Assembly: GCA_963628435.1 (NCBI GenBank)
Contig: CAVGEY010000014.1
Span: forward strand, 1 to 58,867
Direction of reading: 5' to 3'
Length of the DNA stretch: 58,867 bases
Origin: CAKSQF01 sp963628435
Lineage (GTDB): Bacteria > Bacillota > Clostridia > Oscillospirales > CAG-272
Part shown: piece by piece, positions 35,082-43,891 of the stretch
Numbering within the stretch: the first letter of the stretch is position 1
Layout of the letters: each line of letters starts with the position of its first letter
Notes under the pieces: generated by a model
What the model saw: only the letters and a program-made list of their open reading frames with translations
What the model was told of the DNA's origin: nothing
Databases searched by the model: none
Translations under genes and position numbers: made by a program

Positions 35082-36293
35082 TTGATACATATAGCTATAC
35101 TTGGATTCGGCAATATAGGTCAGGGCGTTTATGAAGTAATAAACAAAGGATATAATCTAATTTGCAGGGAACTTCAGGATTGTATTAATATAAAATATAT
35201 TCTTGATTTGCGGGAATTTCCGGGACATCCGCTTGCCGACAGAGTGACAAAAGATATCAATGTAATAATTAACGATCCCGACGTTAAAATTGTTTGCGAA
35301 ACAATGGGCGGGTCAAAGCCTGCGTTTGAATATTCGCTTTCGTGTCTTTGCGCCGGAAAAAATGTTGTTACCTCCAACAAAGAGGTTGTTGCCAATTTCG
35401 GAAATTTACTGTGCGATGCTGCGAGAGACCACGGTGTAAGATATCTTTATGAGGCAAGCGTCGGTGGTGGGATTCCGATAATCAGATCAATGAAAACAGC
35501 ATTGGTTGGCGACGAAATTACAGAAATTAACGGTATACTTAACGGAACAACCAATTACATTCTTACCGAAATGGAAAAGAATCATAAGACACTTAAATCG
35601 GCATTGATTGAAGCACAAAATCTCGGATACGCCGAGAGAGATCCGAGTGCCGATATTAACGGTGATGATTCTGCAAGGAAAATATGTATTCTTGCGGCTC
35701 TGGCGTTTAATACATTGGTTTCTCCGTCAATGGTTTCGACAATCGGTATAAAGGGTATTTCACGTGAAGATGTTGAAACCGCCAATCTGTTTGGGGCATC
35801 CATAAAACTTGTTGCGTCTACGCGAAAATTCGATGACGGGCGTATAGATATTCGCGTTTCACCTTGTCTTATAATGCCTGATAACCCGATGTCGATGGTC
35901 GACGGTGTTTTTAACGCCGTAGTTGTTTCGGCAAAGTGTGTAGGAAATCTTTTGTTTTACGGTCAGGGTGCCGGCGCACTTCCGACAGCAACCGCAGTTT
36001 TGGCGGATATCATTGATGCCGCAAGGCATTTAAGCAGCAAACAGCCGAGACAGGAAAGTTGGCAGGCTGCAGATGAAGACACCGTTTGCGATGAATCATC
36101 TGTTCCGCTTACTATGTATGCCGCAGTGCAGGCACCGTTTGATCTTGTCGGCAAATATTTTGAAAGTCCGGAGCTTATATATTCAGATAATGATATAACT
36201 GCTTTTATTTGTCGGAATATTTCCAGAAAAGATTTTACCAATAATCTTCAGAAAGCAGATGTACCGGTTATATCGATTTTCCGTGTTCTGTAA
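35082..36293 (+). CDS. hom: Homoserine dehydrogenase
   Basis: Reduces aspartate semialdehyde to homoserine, the branch point to threonine and methionine, competing with DapA. 403 residues. The NAD(P)-binding LGFGNIGQG is at 7-15, then VTSNKEVVA, GILNGTTNYILTEM and the catalytic YAERDPSADINGDDSARK. The C-terminal part after about residue 320 is shorter than in forms with a complete ACT domain, so allosteric control is uncertain. The start is TTG with GAGGTG upstream. It is transcribed alone, between its promoter and a terminator. Confidence 0.95.
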   Translation: MIHIAILGFGNIGQGVYEVINKGYNLICRELQDCINIKYILDLREFPGHPLADRVTKDINVIINDPDVKIVCETMGGSKPAFEYSLSCLCAGKNVVTSNKEVVANFGNLLCDAARDHGVRYLYEASVGGGIPIIRSMKTALVGDEITEINGILNGTTNYILTEMEKNHKTLKSALIEAQNLGYAERDPSADINGDDSARKICILAALAFNTLVSPSMVSTIGIKGISREDVETANLFGASIKLVASTRKFDDGRIDIRVSPCLIMPDNPMSMVDGVFNAVVVSAKCVGNLLFYGQGAGALPTATAVLADIIDAARHLSSKQPRQESWQAADEDTVCDESSVPLTMYAAVQAPFDLVGKYFESPELIYSDNDITAFICRNISRKDFTNNLQKADVPVISIFRVL

Positions 36294-36314
36294 ATAATAT
36301 TTTCATATATTCTT

Positions 36315-36350
36315 AAAGAGTGCCATGCCATCGCATCGCACTCTTTATTT
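36315..36350 (+). terminator. Terminator of hom
   Basis: Stem AAAGAGTGC / GCACTCTTT (36315-36323 with 36338-36346), followed by ATTTCTGCTTT. The U-tract is moderate. Confidence 0.7.
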
Positions 36351-36427
36351 CTGCTTTGCTTAATTTTTGAAAATTAGCAATTGTTTATATAATGTGTTAA
36401 CTAAATGTTAATTATAGCGAAATACTA

Positions 36428-36455
36428 TTGCATTTTTTGAAAAAAATACTAAAAT
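36428..36455 (+). promoter_or_regulatory. Promoter of groESL
   Basis: TTGCAT (36428-36433), a 16-base spacer and TAAAAT (36450-36455). The CIRCE operator begins 11 bases downstream, at the expected transcription start. Confidence 0.65.
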
Positions 36456-36466
36456 AAAACCATGAG

Positions 36467-36493
36467 TTAGCACTCAAGTAAAAAGAGTGCCAG
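36467..36493 (+). promoter_or_regulatory. CIRCE operator (HrcA binding site) before groES
   Basis: TTAGCACTC, nine bases, then GAGTGCCAG. This matches the CIRCE consensus TTAGCACTC-N9-GAGTGCTAA with two differences in the right arm. It predicts HrcA repression of groESL; hrcA is not in the window. Confidence 0.93.
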
Positions 36494-36533
36494 CTTAACG
36501 ACTATAAAATATAAATAAAGGAGATTTTAGATA

Positions 36534-36824
36534 ATGAAGATTAGACCTCTTTCGGATCGGGTTGTTTTGAAAATGGTTGAAGTTGAAGAAACAACAAAAA
36601 GCGGATTGATTTTAACATCCGCTTCCAAAGAAAAACCCCAGTTTGCCGAGGTGATATCGGTTGGACCGGGTGCAAAGAACAAAGACGGAAAGATTGAAGC
36701 AATCAATGATGTTCATGCCGGTGATAAAGTTGTTATAAGCAATTATGCCGGAAGTAAAGTTAAAATTGAAGATGAAGAATATACTATCGTTTCGGTGGGC
36801 GATATTCTTGCAGTTCTTGAATAA
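36534..36824 (+). CDS. groES: Co-chaperonin GroES
   Basis: Heptameric lid of the GroEL cage, 96 residues. It begins IRPLSDRVVLKMVE and has the mobile loop TTKSGLILTSASKEKP, then AEVISVGPGAKN and the C-terminal VSVGDILAVLE. AAGGAG lies 12 bases before the ATG. It is the first gene of the CIRCE-controlled operon, 16 bases before groEL. Confidence 0.98.
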   Translation: MKIRPLSDRVVLKMVEVEETTKSGLILTSASKEKPQFAEVISVGPGAKNKDGKIEAINDVHAGDKVVISNYAGSKVKIEDEEYTIVSVGDILAVLE

Positions 36825-36840
36825 TTAAGGAGGCTGTTTT

Positions 36841-38481
36841 ATGGCAAAGGAAATTGTACTTGGCATTGATGCCAGAAATTCACTCATGGCAGGTGTAAAC
36901 AAACTTGCCGATACCGTAAGAATAACTATGGGACCTAAGGGACGCAATGTTGTCCTTGATAAAAAGTACGGAGCTCCGCTTATTACAAATGACGGTGTTA
37001 CTATAGCTAAGGAAATTGAACTGGATGATCCGAAAGAAAACATGGGCGCTCAGCTTGTTAAAGAGGTCGCTACCAAGACAAATGATGCCGCAGGAGACGG
37101 AACAACTACTGCAACACTGCTTGCACAGGTCCTTATAAATGAGGGTATGAAGAACGTCGCTGCCGGAGCGAATCCTATGATTCTTCGCAAGGGAATTCAG
37201 AAGGCCGTTGATGCAGCTGTTACTGGCCTCAAATCAAACTCACAGCCTGTCAAAGGTTCGAATGATATCGCTCGTGTCGGAGCTGTTTCCAGCGGTTCCG
37301 AAGAAATCGGCACGCTTATAGCAGATGCGATGGAGAAGGTTACTGCCGATGGTGTTATAACCGTTGAGGAATCCAAAACCGCAGAAACACTTTGCGAAGT
37401 TGTTGAGGGTATGCAGTTTGATCGCGGATATCTTTCTCCGTATATGGCAACCGATTCCGATAAGATGGAAGCTGTTCTCGATGATGCTCTTATACTTATA
37501 ACAGATAAAAAAATCAGTGTTATTCAGGATCTTCTCCCTCTTCTTGAACAGATTGTTCAGGCAGGCAGAAAGCTGCTTATTATTGCGGAGGATGTTGAGG
37601 GTGAAGCACTTACAACAATGATTTTGAATAAGCTTCGCGGTACTATAAATGTTTGCTGCGTTAAGGCCCCCGGATTTGGCGATCGCAGAAAAGAAATGCT
37701 GCAGGATATTGCTGTTCTTACTGGCGGTCAGGTTATTACATCCGATCTCGGACTTGAACTTAAGGATGCAACCGTTGATATGCTCGGATCCGCAAAACAA
37801 GTAAAGGTGAATAAGGAACATACTATTATTGTCGGCGGTGCAGGCGATAAAGATGCTATTTCCGCTCGTGTTGCTCAGATTAGAAATGCAATTTCAACTA
37901 CTACATCCGAATTTGACCGTGAAAAACTTCAGGAAAGACTTGCCAAACTTGCAGGCGGTGTAGCGGTAATTAAGGTCGGCGCTGCAACAGAAGTTGAAAT
38001 GAAGGAAATGAAGCTCCGTATAGAAGATGCCCTTAATGCAACTAAAGCCGCAGTTGAAGAGGGAATTGTTGCCGGAGGCGGAACAGCTTATCTCAATGTA
38101 ATCGAAAATGTTGACGCACTTCTTAAGAACGCAGAGGGTGATGAAAAGACGGGTGTTATGCTTGTAAAGAAAGCACTTGAGGCCCCCGTTCGTCAAATCG
38201 CCGAAAATGCGGGATATGAAGGAAGCGTGGTAGTTGATAAGATTATTCGCTCCAAGAAGAAAGGATTCGGTTTTGATGCATACAATGAAAAGTTTGTTGA
38301 TATGATTGAAGCCGGAATAGTTGACCCGACTAAGGTTACAAGATCTGCTCTTCAAAATGCCGCATCCATTGCTGCAACTGTACTTACAACAGAAGCACTT
38401 GTTTCCGATATAAAAGAGGATAAGAAGGCCGAGGAAGCCGCTTCACGCGCTGCCGCAATGCAGGGCGGCGGAATGTATTGA
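36841..38481 (+). CDS. groEL: Chaperonin GroEL
   Basis: ATP-driven folding chamber of 546 residues. The nucleotide site includes VRITMGPKGRNVVLDKK and DGTTTATLLAQ. The apical domain carries APGFGDRRKEMLQDIAVLTGG, and GIVAGGGTAYLNV belongs to the equatorial domain. The C terminus is a short QGGGMY rather than a long GGM repeat. A near-perfect AGGAGG precedes the start. The hom-groES region upstream carries the shared heat-shock control. Confidence 0.98.
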   Translation: MAKEIVLGIDARNSLMAGVNKLADTVRITMGPKGRNVVLDKKYGAPLITNDGVTIAKEIELDDPKENMGAQLVKEVATKTNDAAGDGTTTATLLAQVLINEGMKNVAAGANPMILRKGIQKAVDAAVTGLKSNSQPVKGSNDIARVGAVSSGSEEIGTLIADAMEKVTADGVITVEESKTAETLCEVVEGMQFDRGYLSPYMATDSDKMEAVLDDALILITDKKISVIQDLLPLLEQIVQAGRKLLIIAEDVEGEALTTMILNKLRGTINVCCVKAPGFGDRRKEMLQDIAVLTGGQVITSDLGLELKDATVDMLGSAKQVKVNKEHTIIVGGAGDKDAISARVAQIRNAISTTTSEFDREKLQERLAKLAGGVAVIKVGAATEVEMKEMKLRIEDALNATKAAVEEGIVAGGGTAYLNVIENVDALLKNAEGDEKTGVMLVKKALEAPVRQIAENAGYEGSVVVDKIIRSKKKGFGFDAYNEKFVDMIEAGIVDPTKVTRSALQNAASIAATVLTTEALVSDIKEDKKAEEAASRAAAMQGGGMY

Positions 38482-38509
38482 TTCCGATAAATTAATAAGC
38501 AATATTTTC

Positions 38510-38550
38510 AAACACAGACAGATTTTGTATGAATCTGTCTGTGTTTTTGT
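38510..38550 (+). terminator. Terminator of groESL
   Basis: A perfect 15-bp stem, AAACACAGACAGATT / AATCTGTCTGTGTTT (38510-38524 with 38532-38546), followed by TTGTTCTTTTT. Confidence 0.92.
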
Positions 38551-38565
38551 TCTTTTTAGAAAGAG

Positions 38566-38602
38566 AAATGCGGTATGTTCGATTAACGAACATACCGCAT
38601 TT
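38566..38602 (-). terminator. Terminator of rpsU
   Basis: A perfect 16-bp stem, AAATGCGGTATGTTCG / CGAACATACCGCATTT (38566-38581 with 38587-38602), with a T-rich tail (TTTCTCTTTCT) on the minus strand, 18 bases after the rpsU stop. Confidence 0.85.
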
Positions 38603-38620
38603 GCTATGAAAAATCAGCGA

Positions 38621-38797
38621 TCATTTGAACTTGCGTTTTCTTGCCGCTTCTGATTTTTTCTTGCGCTTTACGCTGGGCTTGTCATACTGCTCTCTTTTTT
38701 TGAGTTCAGTAAGAACGCCTGAACGCTGACACTGTCTCTTAAATCTGCGAAGTGCACTGTCAAGTGATTCATTTTCCTTAACTCTGATTTCTGCCAT
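38621..38797 (-). CDS. rpsU: 30S ribosomal protein S21
   Basis: A 58-residue basic protein that I translated by hand. It begins AEIRVKENESLDSALRRFKR and ends KSEAARKRKFK, the normal S21 pattern and length. GGGAGGG lies 6 bases before the ATG. It has its own consensus promoter just beyond the leuS end and its own terminator, so it is probably a separate transcript, although leuS read-through is possible. Confidence 0.96.
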   Translation of the reverse strand: MAEIRVKENESLDSALRRFKRQCQRSGVLTELKKREQYDKPSVKRKKKSEAARKRKFK

Positions 38798-38850
38798 TTT
38801 TTTCCCTCCCCTCGCATCCTCAAAGAGAAATTATACAATAATTCTTGTAT

Positions 38851-38879
38851 ATTATATATCTTTTGCTGTACTTTGTCAA
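38851..38879 (-). promoter_or_regulatory. Promoter of rpsU
   Basis: On the minus strand, TTGACA (38879-38874), a 17-base spacer and TATAAT (38856-38851), located between the leuS stop and rpsU. Confidence 0.88.
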
Positions 38880-38898
38880 GCATTCTAGCAAAAAAAAT

Positions 38899-41301
38899 TT
38901 ATTTTACAACAATATTTACTAATTTGCCGGGTACACATATTTCCTTAATAATGGTTTTGCCCTGAATATAACCGAAAAACTTAGCGTCTGATTTAACAGT
39001 ATTAATAAGGTTGTCGTTTGATATATTAGCATCTACTGTAATCGTTCCCTTGAATTTTCCGCAAATTTGTACTGCAACGTCAATTTTTGCGTCAATTGTT
39101 TTTGCTTCGTCATATTCAGGCCATGCAGAAAGAGAAAGTAAACTTTTTTCCCCGAGACTTTCCCATATTTCCTCGCAAAGATGAGGCGCGAACGGACAGA
39201 GAAGTTTTATGAATATTTTTAATTCGTCAACTGTTAATGAGCCATGATCGCTTATTGCATTAATAAGTGTCATAAGTGACGCAACTGCTGTATTGAATTT
39301 CATCTCCTCAATGTCTGATGAAACCTTCTTAATTGTTTTGTGCATTATCGAATCAAGTTCGGGTGTATTTCCGCTACCATGTGCAATATTCGGAAGATCG
39401 GCAACACGTTCCAAAAAACGTTTGCAGCCTTTAACGCTTGTTTCCGACCACGGAGCTGCCGAAGTGTAATCACCCATAAACAATACATATGTTCTAAGAG
39501 TATCTGCGCCATAGCTGTTTACGACTTCGTTTGGATCAATGACATTTCCTCTTGATTTAGACATTTTTACGCCGTCAGGCCCGAGAATAAGTCCTTGCGC
39601 TGTTCTTTTTGCATACGGCTCGGATGTTGGGACAACCCCAATATCGTAGAGAAACTTGTACCAGAATCTGGAGTATATCAGGTGACGTGTTACATGTTCC
39701 ATTCCACCGTTGTACCAGTCAACCGGCAGCCAGTATTTCATTTTTTCGGAATCGGCAAGTTCATTATCGTTATGCGGATCAATATACCGTATAAAATACC
39801 AAGAAGATCCCGCCCATTGGGGCATTGTATCTGTTTCGCGTTTTGCATCACCGCCGCATTTGGGACATTTACAGTTCACAAATGACGATATTTTAGCCAA
39901 TGGACTTTCTCCGCCTTCTCCGGGAATGAAATTTTCAACGTTGGGAAGTTTAAGCGGTAGATCTTCATAAGGCACATGTACCATTCCGCAATTCGGACAA
40001 TGAATTATCGGTATAGGCTCTCCCCAATAACGTTGGCGGTTGAATGCCCAGTCTTTCATCTTGTACTGAACACCCTTTTTTCCTATACCTCTGCTTTGAA
40101 GTTCCTCAACCATACGATTGATTGCATCTTTTTTGTTTGTTATACCGTTTAAGAATGATGAATTTATCATTTCACCGTCTCCGGTATATGCATTGCTTTC
40201 TATATCACCGCCATTTATAACAGGGATAATATCAATATTAAACTTTTTGGCAAAGGCATAATCGCGCTCATCGTGCGCGGGAACAGCCATAATTGCTCCT
40301 GTACCGTATCCCATCATTACATAATCGGAAATGTAGATAGGTATGATCTTTCCGTTAATAGGATTAACAGCGTTTAATCCTTCGATTTTTACTCCGGTTT
40401 TATCTTTAACAAGTTGAGTTCTTTCAAACTCGGTTTTTTTGGAACATTCGGTTTTATAATCGCAGAGCAGATCGTAGTTAGTTATTCTGTTTTTCAGTTT
40501 TTCAATGATCGGATGTTCGGGAGCGATTACCATAAATGTTACACCGAACATTGTATCGGGGCGAGTTGTATATATTTTAAGAGATTCATCTGTGCCGTCG
40601 ATTTTGAAATCAACAAATGCACCTGTTGATTTTCCAATCCAGTTTTCTTGCTGTAATTTGATATTGGGTAAATAATCAACATCCGAAAGACCGGACAGCA
40701 ATTTATCGGCATAGTCTGTTATTCGTAAATACCACACATCTTTAGATTTTTGAATAACATCGCTGTGACAGATGTCGCATTTTCCGCCCTGAGAATCTTC
40801 GTTGGACAAAACCACCTTACAGGAAGGGCAGTAATTCACAAGAGTTTTGTCTCTGAAGACAAGTCCGTTATCAAACATTTTGCAGAAAATCCATTGAGTC
40901 CATTTATAATAATTTTCATCGGTTGTATCAACAGTTCTGCTCCAGTCAAATGAAAAACCAACACGTTTTAACTGAGAAGTAAAATGTTCAATATTATTAT
41001 CTGTTACAATACGTGGATGCTTTCCTGTTTTGATTGCATAGTTCTCCGTAGGCAATCCGAATGCGTCAAAGCCGATAGGGAAGAGTACATTATATCCCTG
41101 CATACGCCTTTTACGTGAAATTACTTCAAGACCCGAGTATGCCTTAATGTGACCGACGTGCATTCCCGCGCCCGATGGATAAGGAAATTCAACAAGGGCA
41201 TAAAATTTTGGCTTTTCGGAGCAATCTTCAGCTTTGAATGCCTTGCACTCATCCCACTTTTTTTGCCATTTTTCTTCAATAGTCTTAAAATCGTACTTCA
41301 T
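38899..41301 (-). CDS. leuS: Leucyl-tRNA synthetase
   Basis: Class I synthetase charging tRNA-Leu, 800 residues, the usual bacterial length. The HIGH motif appears as HVGH (48-51) in YPSGAGMHVGHIKAYS. The CP1 editing domain includes YTTRPDTMFGVTFMV. A Cys4 zinc cluster is suggested by NYCPSCKVVLSNED with CDICH, and again by HCPNCGMV and CKCPKCGG. KMSKS is in GPDGVKMSKSRGN. It ends the long dprA-to-leuS run. Confidence 0.98.
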   Translation of the reverse strand: MKYDFKTIEEKWQKKWDECKAFKAEDCSEKPKFYALVEFPYPSGAGMHVGHIKAYSGLEVISRKRRMQGYNVLFPIGFDAFGLPTENYAIKTGKHPRIVTDNNIEHFTSQLKRVGFSFDWSRTVDTTDENYYKWTQWIFCKMFDNGLVFRDKTLVNYCPSCKVVLSNEDSQGGKCDICHSDVIQKSKDVWYLRITDYADKLLSGLSDVDYLPNIKLQQENWIGKSTGAFVDFKIDGTDESLKIYTTRPDTMFGVTFMVIAPEHPIIEKLKNRITNYDLLCDYKTECSKKTEFERTQLVKDKTGVKIEGLNAVNPINGKIIPIYISDYVMMGYGTGAIMAVPAHDERDYAFAKKFNIDIIPVINGGDIESNAYTGDGEMINSSFLNGITNKKDAINRMVEELQSRGIGKKGVQYKMKDWAFNRQRYWGEPIPIIHCPNCGMVHVPYEDLPLKLPNVENFIPGEGGESPLAKISSFVNCKCPKCGGDAKRETDTMPQWAGSSWYFIRYIDPHNDNELADSEKMKYWLPVDWYNGGMEHVTRHLIYSRFWYKFLYDIGVVPTSEPYAKRTAQGLILGPDGVKMSKSRGNVIDPNEVVNSYGADTLRTYVLFMGDYTSAAPWSETSVKGCKRFLERVADLPNIAHGSGNTPELDSIMHKTIKKVSSDIEEMKFNTAVASLMTLINAISDHGSLTVDELKIFIKLLCPFAPHLCEEIWESLGEKSLLSLSAWPEYDEAKTIDAKIDVAVQICGKFKGTITVDANISNDNLINTVKSDAKFFGYIQGKTIIKEICVPGKLVNIVVK

Positions 41302-41316
41302 TTGGTTATATGCCTT

Positions 41317-41709
41317 TCATTTATTATTTGCTATCAATAAGTCTGAGATATCTATTTCTTCCGCGTCATACCATAGTTTTCTCAATTTGTAAAAGTCACG
41401 TGTCTCATGATTGAATATATGAACCATTACACAACCGTAATCCACTACTATCCAGCTACCGTCACGGTATCCGTCAATGTTCCATTCTTTTATTCCGTCA
41501 AGCGACATTTTGTACTCTATATCGCCGGCAAGTGAACGAATTTGAGTTGATGAGTTCCCCGTGCAGATGATAAAATAGTCGGTTAATACCGTTCTGTTTT
41601 CGACATAGAGAAGCTTCAAGTCATCAACTTTTCGGGATGATAATATATTGATTATCTTTTCGGCCACTTTATATGAATCCTGATTCGGGATTGTTTTAAT
41701 CTCTTCCAA
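41317..41709 (-). CDS. rsfS: Ribosome silencing factor RsfS
   Basis: Binds ribosomal protein L14 and blocks subunit joining when nutrients are short. 130 residues. Signatures: YFIICTGNSSTQIRSLAGDI, SWIVVDYGCVMVHIFNHETR and FYKLRKLW. It lies between yqeK (2 bases upstream) and leuS (15 bases downstream) on this strand, the standard nadD-yqeK-rsfS arrangement. Confidence 0.96.
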   Translation of the reverse strand: MEEIKTIPNQDSYKVAEKIINILSSRKVDDLKLLYVENRTVLTDYFIICTGNSSTQIRSLAGDIEYKMSLDGIKEWNIDGYRDGSWIVVDYGCVMVHIFNHETRDFYKLRKLWYDAEEIDISDLLIANNK

Positions 41710-41711
41710 AG

Positions 41712-42347
41712 TTAATTCTCCGTTCTGTCATTATTTGATCGATTTTTTATAAGAAAATTACGTGACGATATAGTAAGAGGATGTATATATGCTTTTTTAT
41801 CAATCAGGTGAACTATAGTATCATCGAAAGATTTGATTAACGTCTCATTTAGATGTACAATAAGATTTTTACTGTCGAGTCCGTCATAGAAATAAGAGCG
41901 TAAATCCTTACAAGATTCGTAACTGCGTGTAGGTTCGATATAATCGCAAAGATACAGCAGCTTCTCAATAATTGACATGTCAGGCTTTCCGGTCGTATGA
42001 CAACTGATTGCCGAGATAACTTTCGGATTAACATACGTAGAATAGTGTTTTTCGGCATAAGCGGCACCTGTCAAAGAATGCAAAACAGAAGGAGATAATA
42101 TATCATCTTCCGAAAGCTGTATACCGAGTTCTTCTGAAAGCTTAAGCTGTGACTCACCGTTGTATTTTTTTGTTATATCGTGAAGCAATGCGGCAGAACG
42201 CAATGATAGCGAATCTTCGGCGCTAAGCGCAAATTTGTTTGCAAGAAATGTACATTCATTGTAAACCGAGATAGTATGGATATACCGATATCCTTCAATT
42301 TCATTGTTGATTTTCGATTTAAGCTCGCTTATATCATTTTCATTCAT
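41712..42347 (-). CDS. yqeK: HD domain phosphohydrolase YqeK
   Basis: Probable bis(5'-nucleosyl)-tetraphosphatase (Ap4A symmetrical hydrolase, as shown for homologues). 211 residues. Metal ligands are in RYIHTISVYNEC and ALLHDITKKY (HD), with later SCHTTGKPDMSI and LLYLCDYIEPTRSYE. The start overlaps the nadD stop by 4 bases (ATGA). Confidence 0.94.
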   Translation of the reverse strand: MNENDISELKSKINNEIEGYRYIHTISVYNECTFLANKFALSAEDSLSLRSAALLHDITKKYNGESQLKLSEELGIQLSEDDILSPSVLHSLTGAAYAEKHYSTYVNPKVISAISCHTTGKPDMSIIEKLLYLCDYIEPTRSYESCKDLRSYFYDGLDSKNLIVHLNETLIKSFDDTIVHLIDKKAYIHPLTISSRNFLIKNRSNNDRTEN

Positions 42348-42964
42348 ATGTATAACTTGTTTTCCTTGATGTATTCTTCAACTTTTTTCGGAACAAAATG
42401 TGAAATATCCCGGTTATTTTTGATATATTTTCGAATTTCGGATGATGATATATCAACGGCAGGTGATTTCATAATAATGACTTTTGCATCGTATTTGTCT
42501 TGAAGAAATGTAATATAAGAATTGATTTTATCAGTGTTTTCGGGATCATTTTCACGACGCATCAGAACAATAGTTGATAATTTGCAAATTATCTCAGGGT
42601 GATACCAGCTGTCGATTGTCAGAAACATATCCGTGCCACATAGAAAATATAACTCGGTATCGGATGAACAAAAATGAAGTAGAGTTTCGGCTGTATAACT
42701 TTTTCCTCCGCTTGTTATTTCATAGTCGTCCACAAACACTTTTTTTCCATATTCCGAAAGAGAAGAAAAAGCCAACTTAGCCATTTCAAGCCTTGCAGTG
42801 GGATTGTTGCATTCAATTTCTTTATGAGGCGGAATGTAATCCGGAATTATTAAAAGTCGGTCAAGTGCAATCTCTTTAAGAAAAACATCTGCGGCGTGTA
42901 AATGCCCATTATGCGGAGGTGAAAATGTTCCTCCGTAAATTCCGATTTTGGTTTTTTCTCGCAT
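42344..42964 (-). CDS. nadD: Nicotinate-nucleotide adenylyltransferase
   Basis: Makes nicotinate adenine dinucleotide in NAD synthesis. 206 residues. The nucleotidyltransferase motif GGTFSPPHNGHL is at 11-22. ISSSEIRKYIKNN, near residues 172-184, is the C-terminal ISST-x-IR-type motif. GTAAGG lies upstream of the ATG. It is flanked by yhbY and yqeK in the same direction. Confidence 0.96.
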   Translation of the reverse strand: MREKTKIGIYGGTFSPPHNGHLHAADVFLKEIALDRLLIIPDYIPPHKEIECNNPTARLEMAKLAFSSLSEYGKKVFVDDYEITSGGKSYTAETLLHFCSSDTELYFLCGTDMFLTIDSWYHPEIICKLSTIVLMRRENDPENTDKINSYITFLQDKYDAKVIIMKSPAVDISSSEIRKYIKNNRDISHFVPKKVEEYIKENKLYI

Positions 42965-42968
42965 AATT

Positions 42969-43265
42969 TTACCTTACAGTTGATAAATCTATCTTCTTGT
43001 GCTTTTTCGATTCACGGTATATAACGAATTTTGTACCTATAACGGTTACTACATCTGCAGAGGTTGAATCCGCGATTATATCAGCGGCTTCACGTGCAGA
43101 GTACATGCTGTTTTCAAGTACTTTGATTTTAATCAGTTCTCTTGCCTCTAATGCGTTGTCGATTTGATCTGTCATATTCGATGATATCTCATTTTTCCCG
43201 ATTTGAAAGATCGGTTGTATTGCTGTTGCGAGTGATCTAAGATAGGCTCTTTGTTTGCTGGTCAT
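42969..43265 (-). CDS. yhbY: YhbY-like CRS1/CRM-domain RNA-binding protein
   Basis: Pre-50S-associated RNA-binding protein of 98 residues. It begins MTSKQRAYLRSLATAIQPIF, then QIGKNEIS with the conserved G-K-x-G-like loop region, LEARELIKIKVLENS, and ends in VVTVIGTKFVIYRESKK. It is co-directional with rdgB (7 bases upstream) and nadD (4 bases downstream). Confidence 0.94.
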   Translation of the reverse strand: MTSKQRAYLRSLATAIQPIFQIGKNEISSNMTDQIDNALEARELIKIKVLENSMYSAREAADIIADSTSADVVTVIGTKFVIYRESKKHKKIDLSTVR

Positions 43266-43272
43266 ATTGTAT

Positions 43273-43881
43273 TTATACTCCGTTTAATTTACAAAAATCG
43301 AAAATTCTTTTTTTAAATTCTTTCATGGCCAATGCCCGATGACTGATTTGATTTTTTTCATCAGGTGATAATTCTGCGAAAGTTTTATGAAGATCTTCAT
43401 AATAGAACAGAGGATCGTACCCGAATCCGCTTTTACCTAAGGGCTGACGCAGAATAATTCCTTTACATTCTCCTCTTACCACAAAACTATTTCCGTTAGG
43501 GGCGACAGCCGCAATAGTGCATACAAATTTTGCTGTTCTGTCATTTAGAGATAATTCCTTTAGTTCCGCGAGCAGTTTTTCGTTGTTTTTTATGTCATTG
43601 GAAGGTTCACCTGCATATCGCGCAGAATAAATACCGGGTGCACCGTTTAAGGCATCTACACACAGACCGCTGTCATCCGCGATTCCGATGTATCCTAATT
43701 TTGCGGGTACAGAGGCTTTTATAAGAGCATTTTCTTCAAATGATTTACCGTTTTCGATTATTTCATCATTGTAGCCGATATCGTTAAGTGAGAGTATTTC
43801 TGTATTTTGTGTACCGTCGGACAGCAATGTGGATAATTCTTTTATTTTTGAATTGTTTCTTGAGGCCAATACAAGTTTCAT
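43273..43881 (-). CDS. rdgB: Non-canonical purine NTP pyrophosphatase (XTP/dITP)
   Basis: Cleanses ITP, XTP and their deoxy forms. 202 residues. It starts LVLASRNNSKIKEL and has EENALIKASVPAKLG, ADDSGLCVDALNGAPGIYSA and SGFGYDPLFYYE, then the C-terminal SHRALAMKEF. ATG 43881 is chosen because GAGGGA lies at the right distance; the frame is open further upstream to 43920, inside the ftsY 3' end. Confidence 0.96.
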   Translation of the reverse strand: MKLVLASRNNSKIKELSTLLSDGTQNTEILSLNDIGYNDEIIENGKSFEENALIKASVPAKLGYIGIADDSGLCVDALNGAPGIYSARYAGEPSNDIKNNEKLLAELKELSLNDRTAKFVCTIAAVAPNGNSFVVRGECKGIILRQPLGKSGFGYDPLFYYEDLHKTFAELSPDEKNQISHRALAMKEFKKRIFDFCKLNGV

Positions 43882-43891
43882 AATTATTCCC

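Noticed and set aside
36315..36346. Second CIRCE-like element after hom
   Set aside because: GAGTGC and GCACTC occur in the opposite order to CIRCE and form a terminator stem.
37240..37821. 193-codon antisense frame inside groEL
   Set aside because: Shadow frame over a highly conserved gene.
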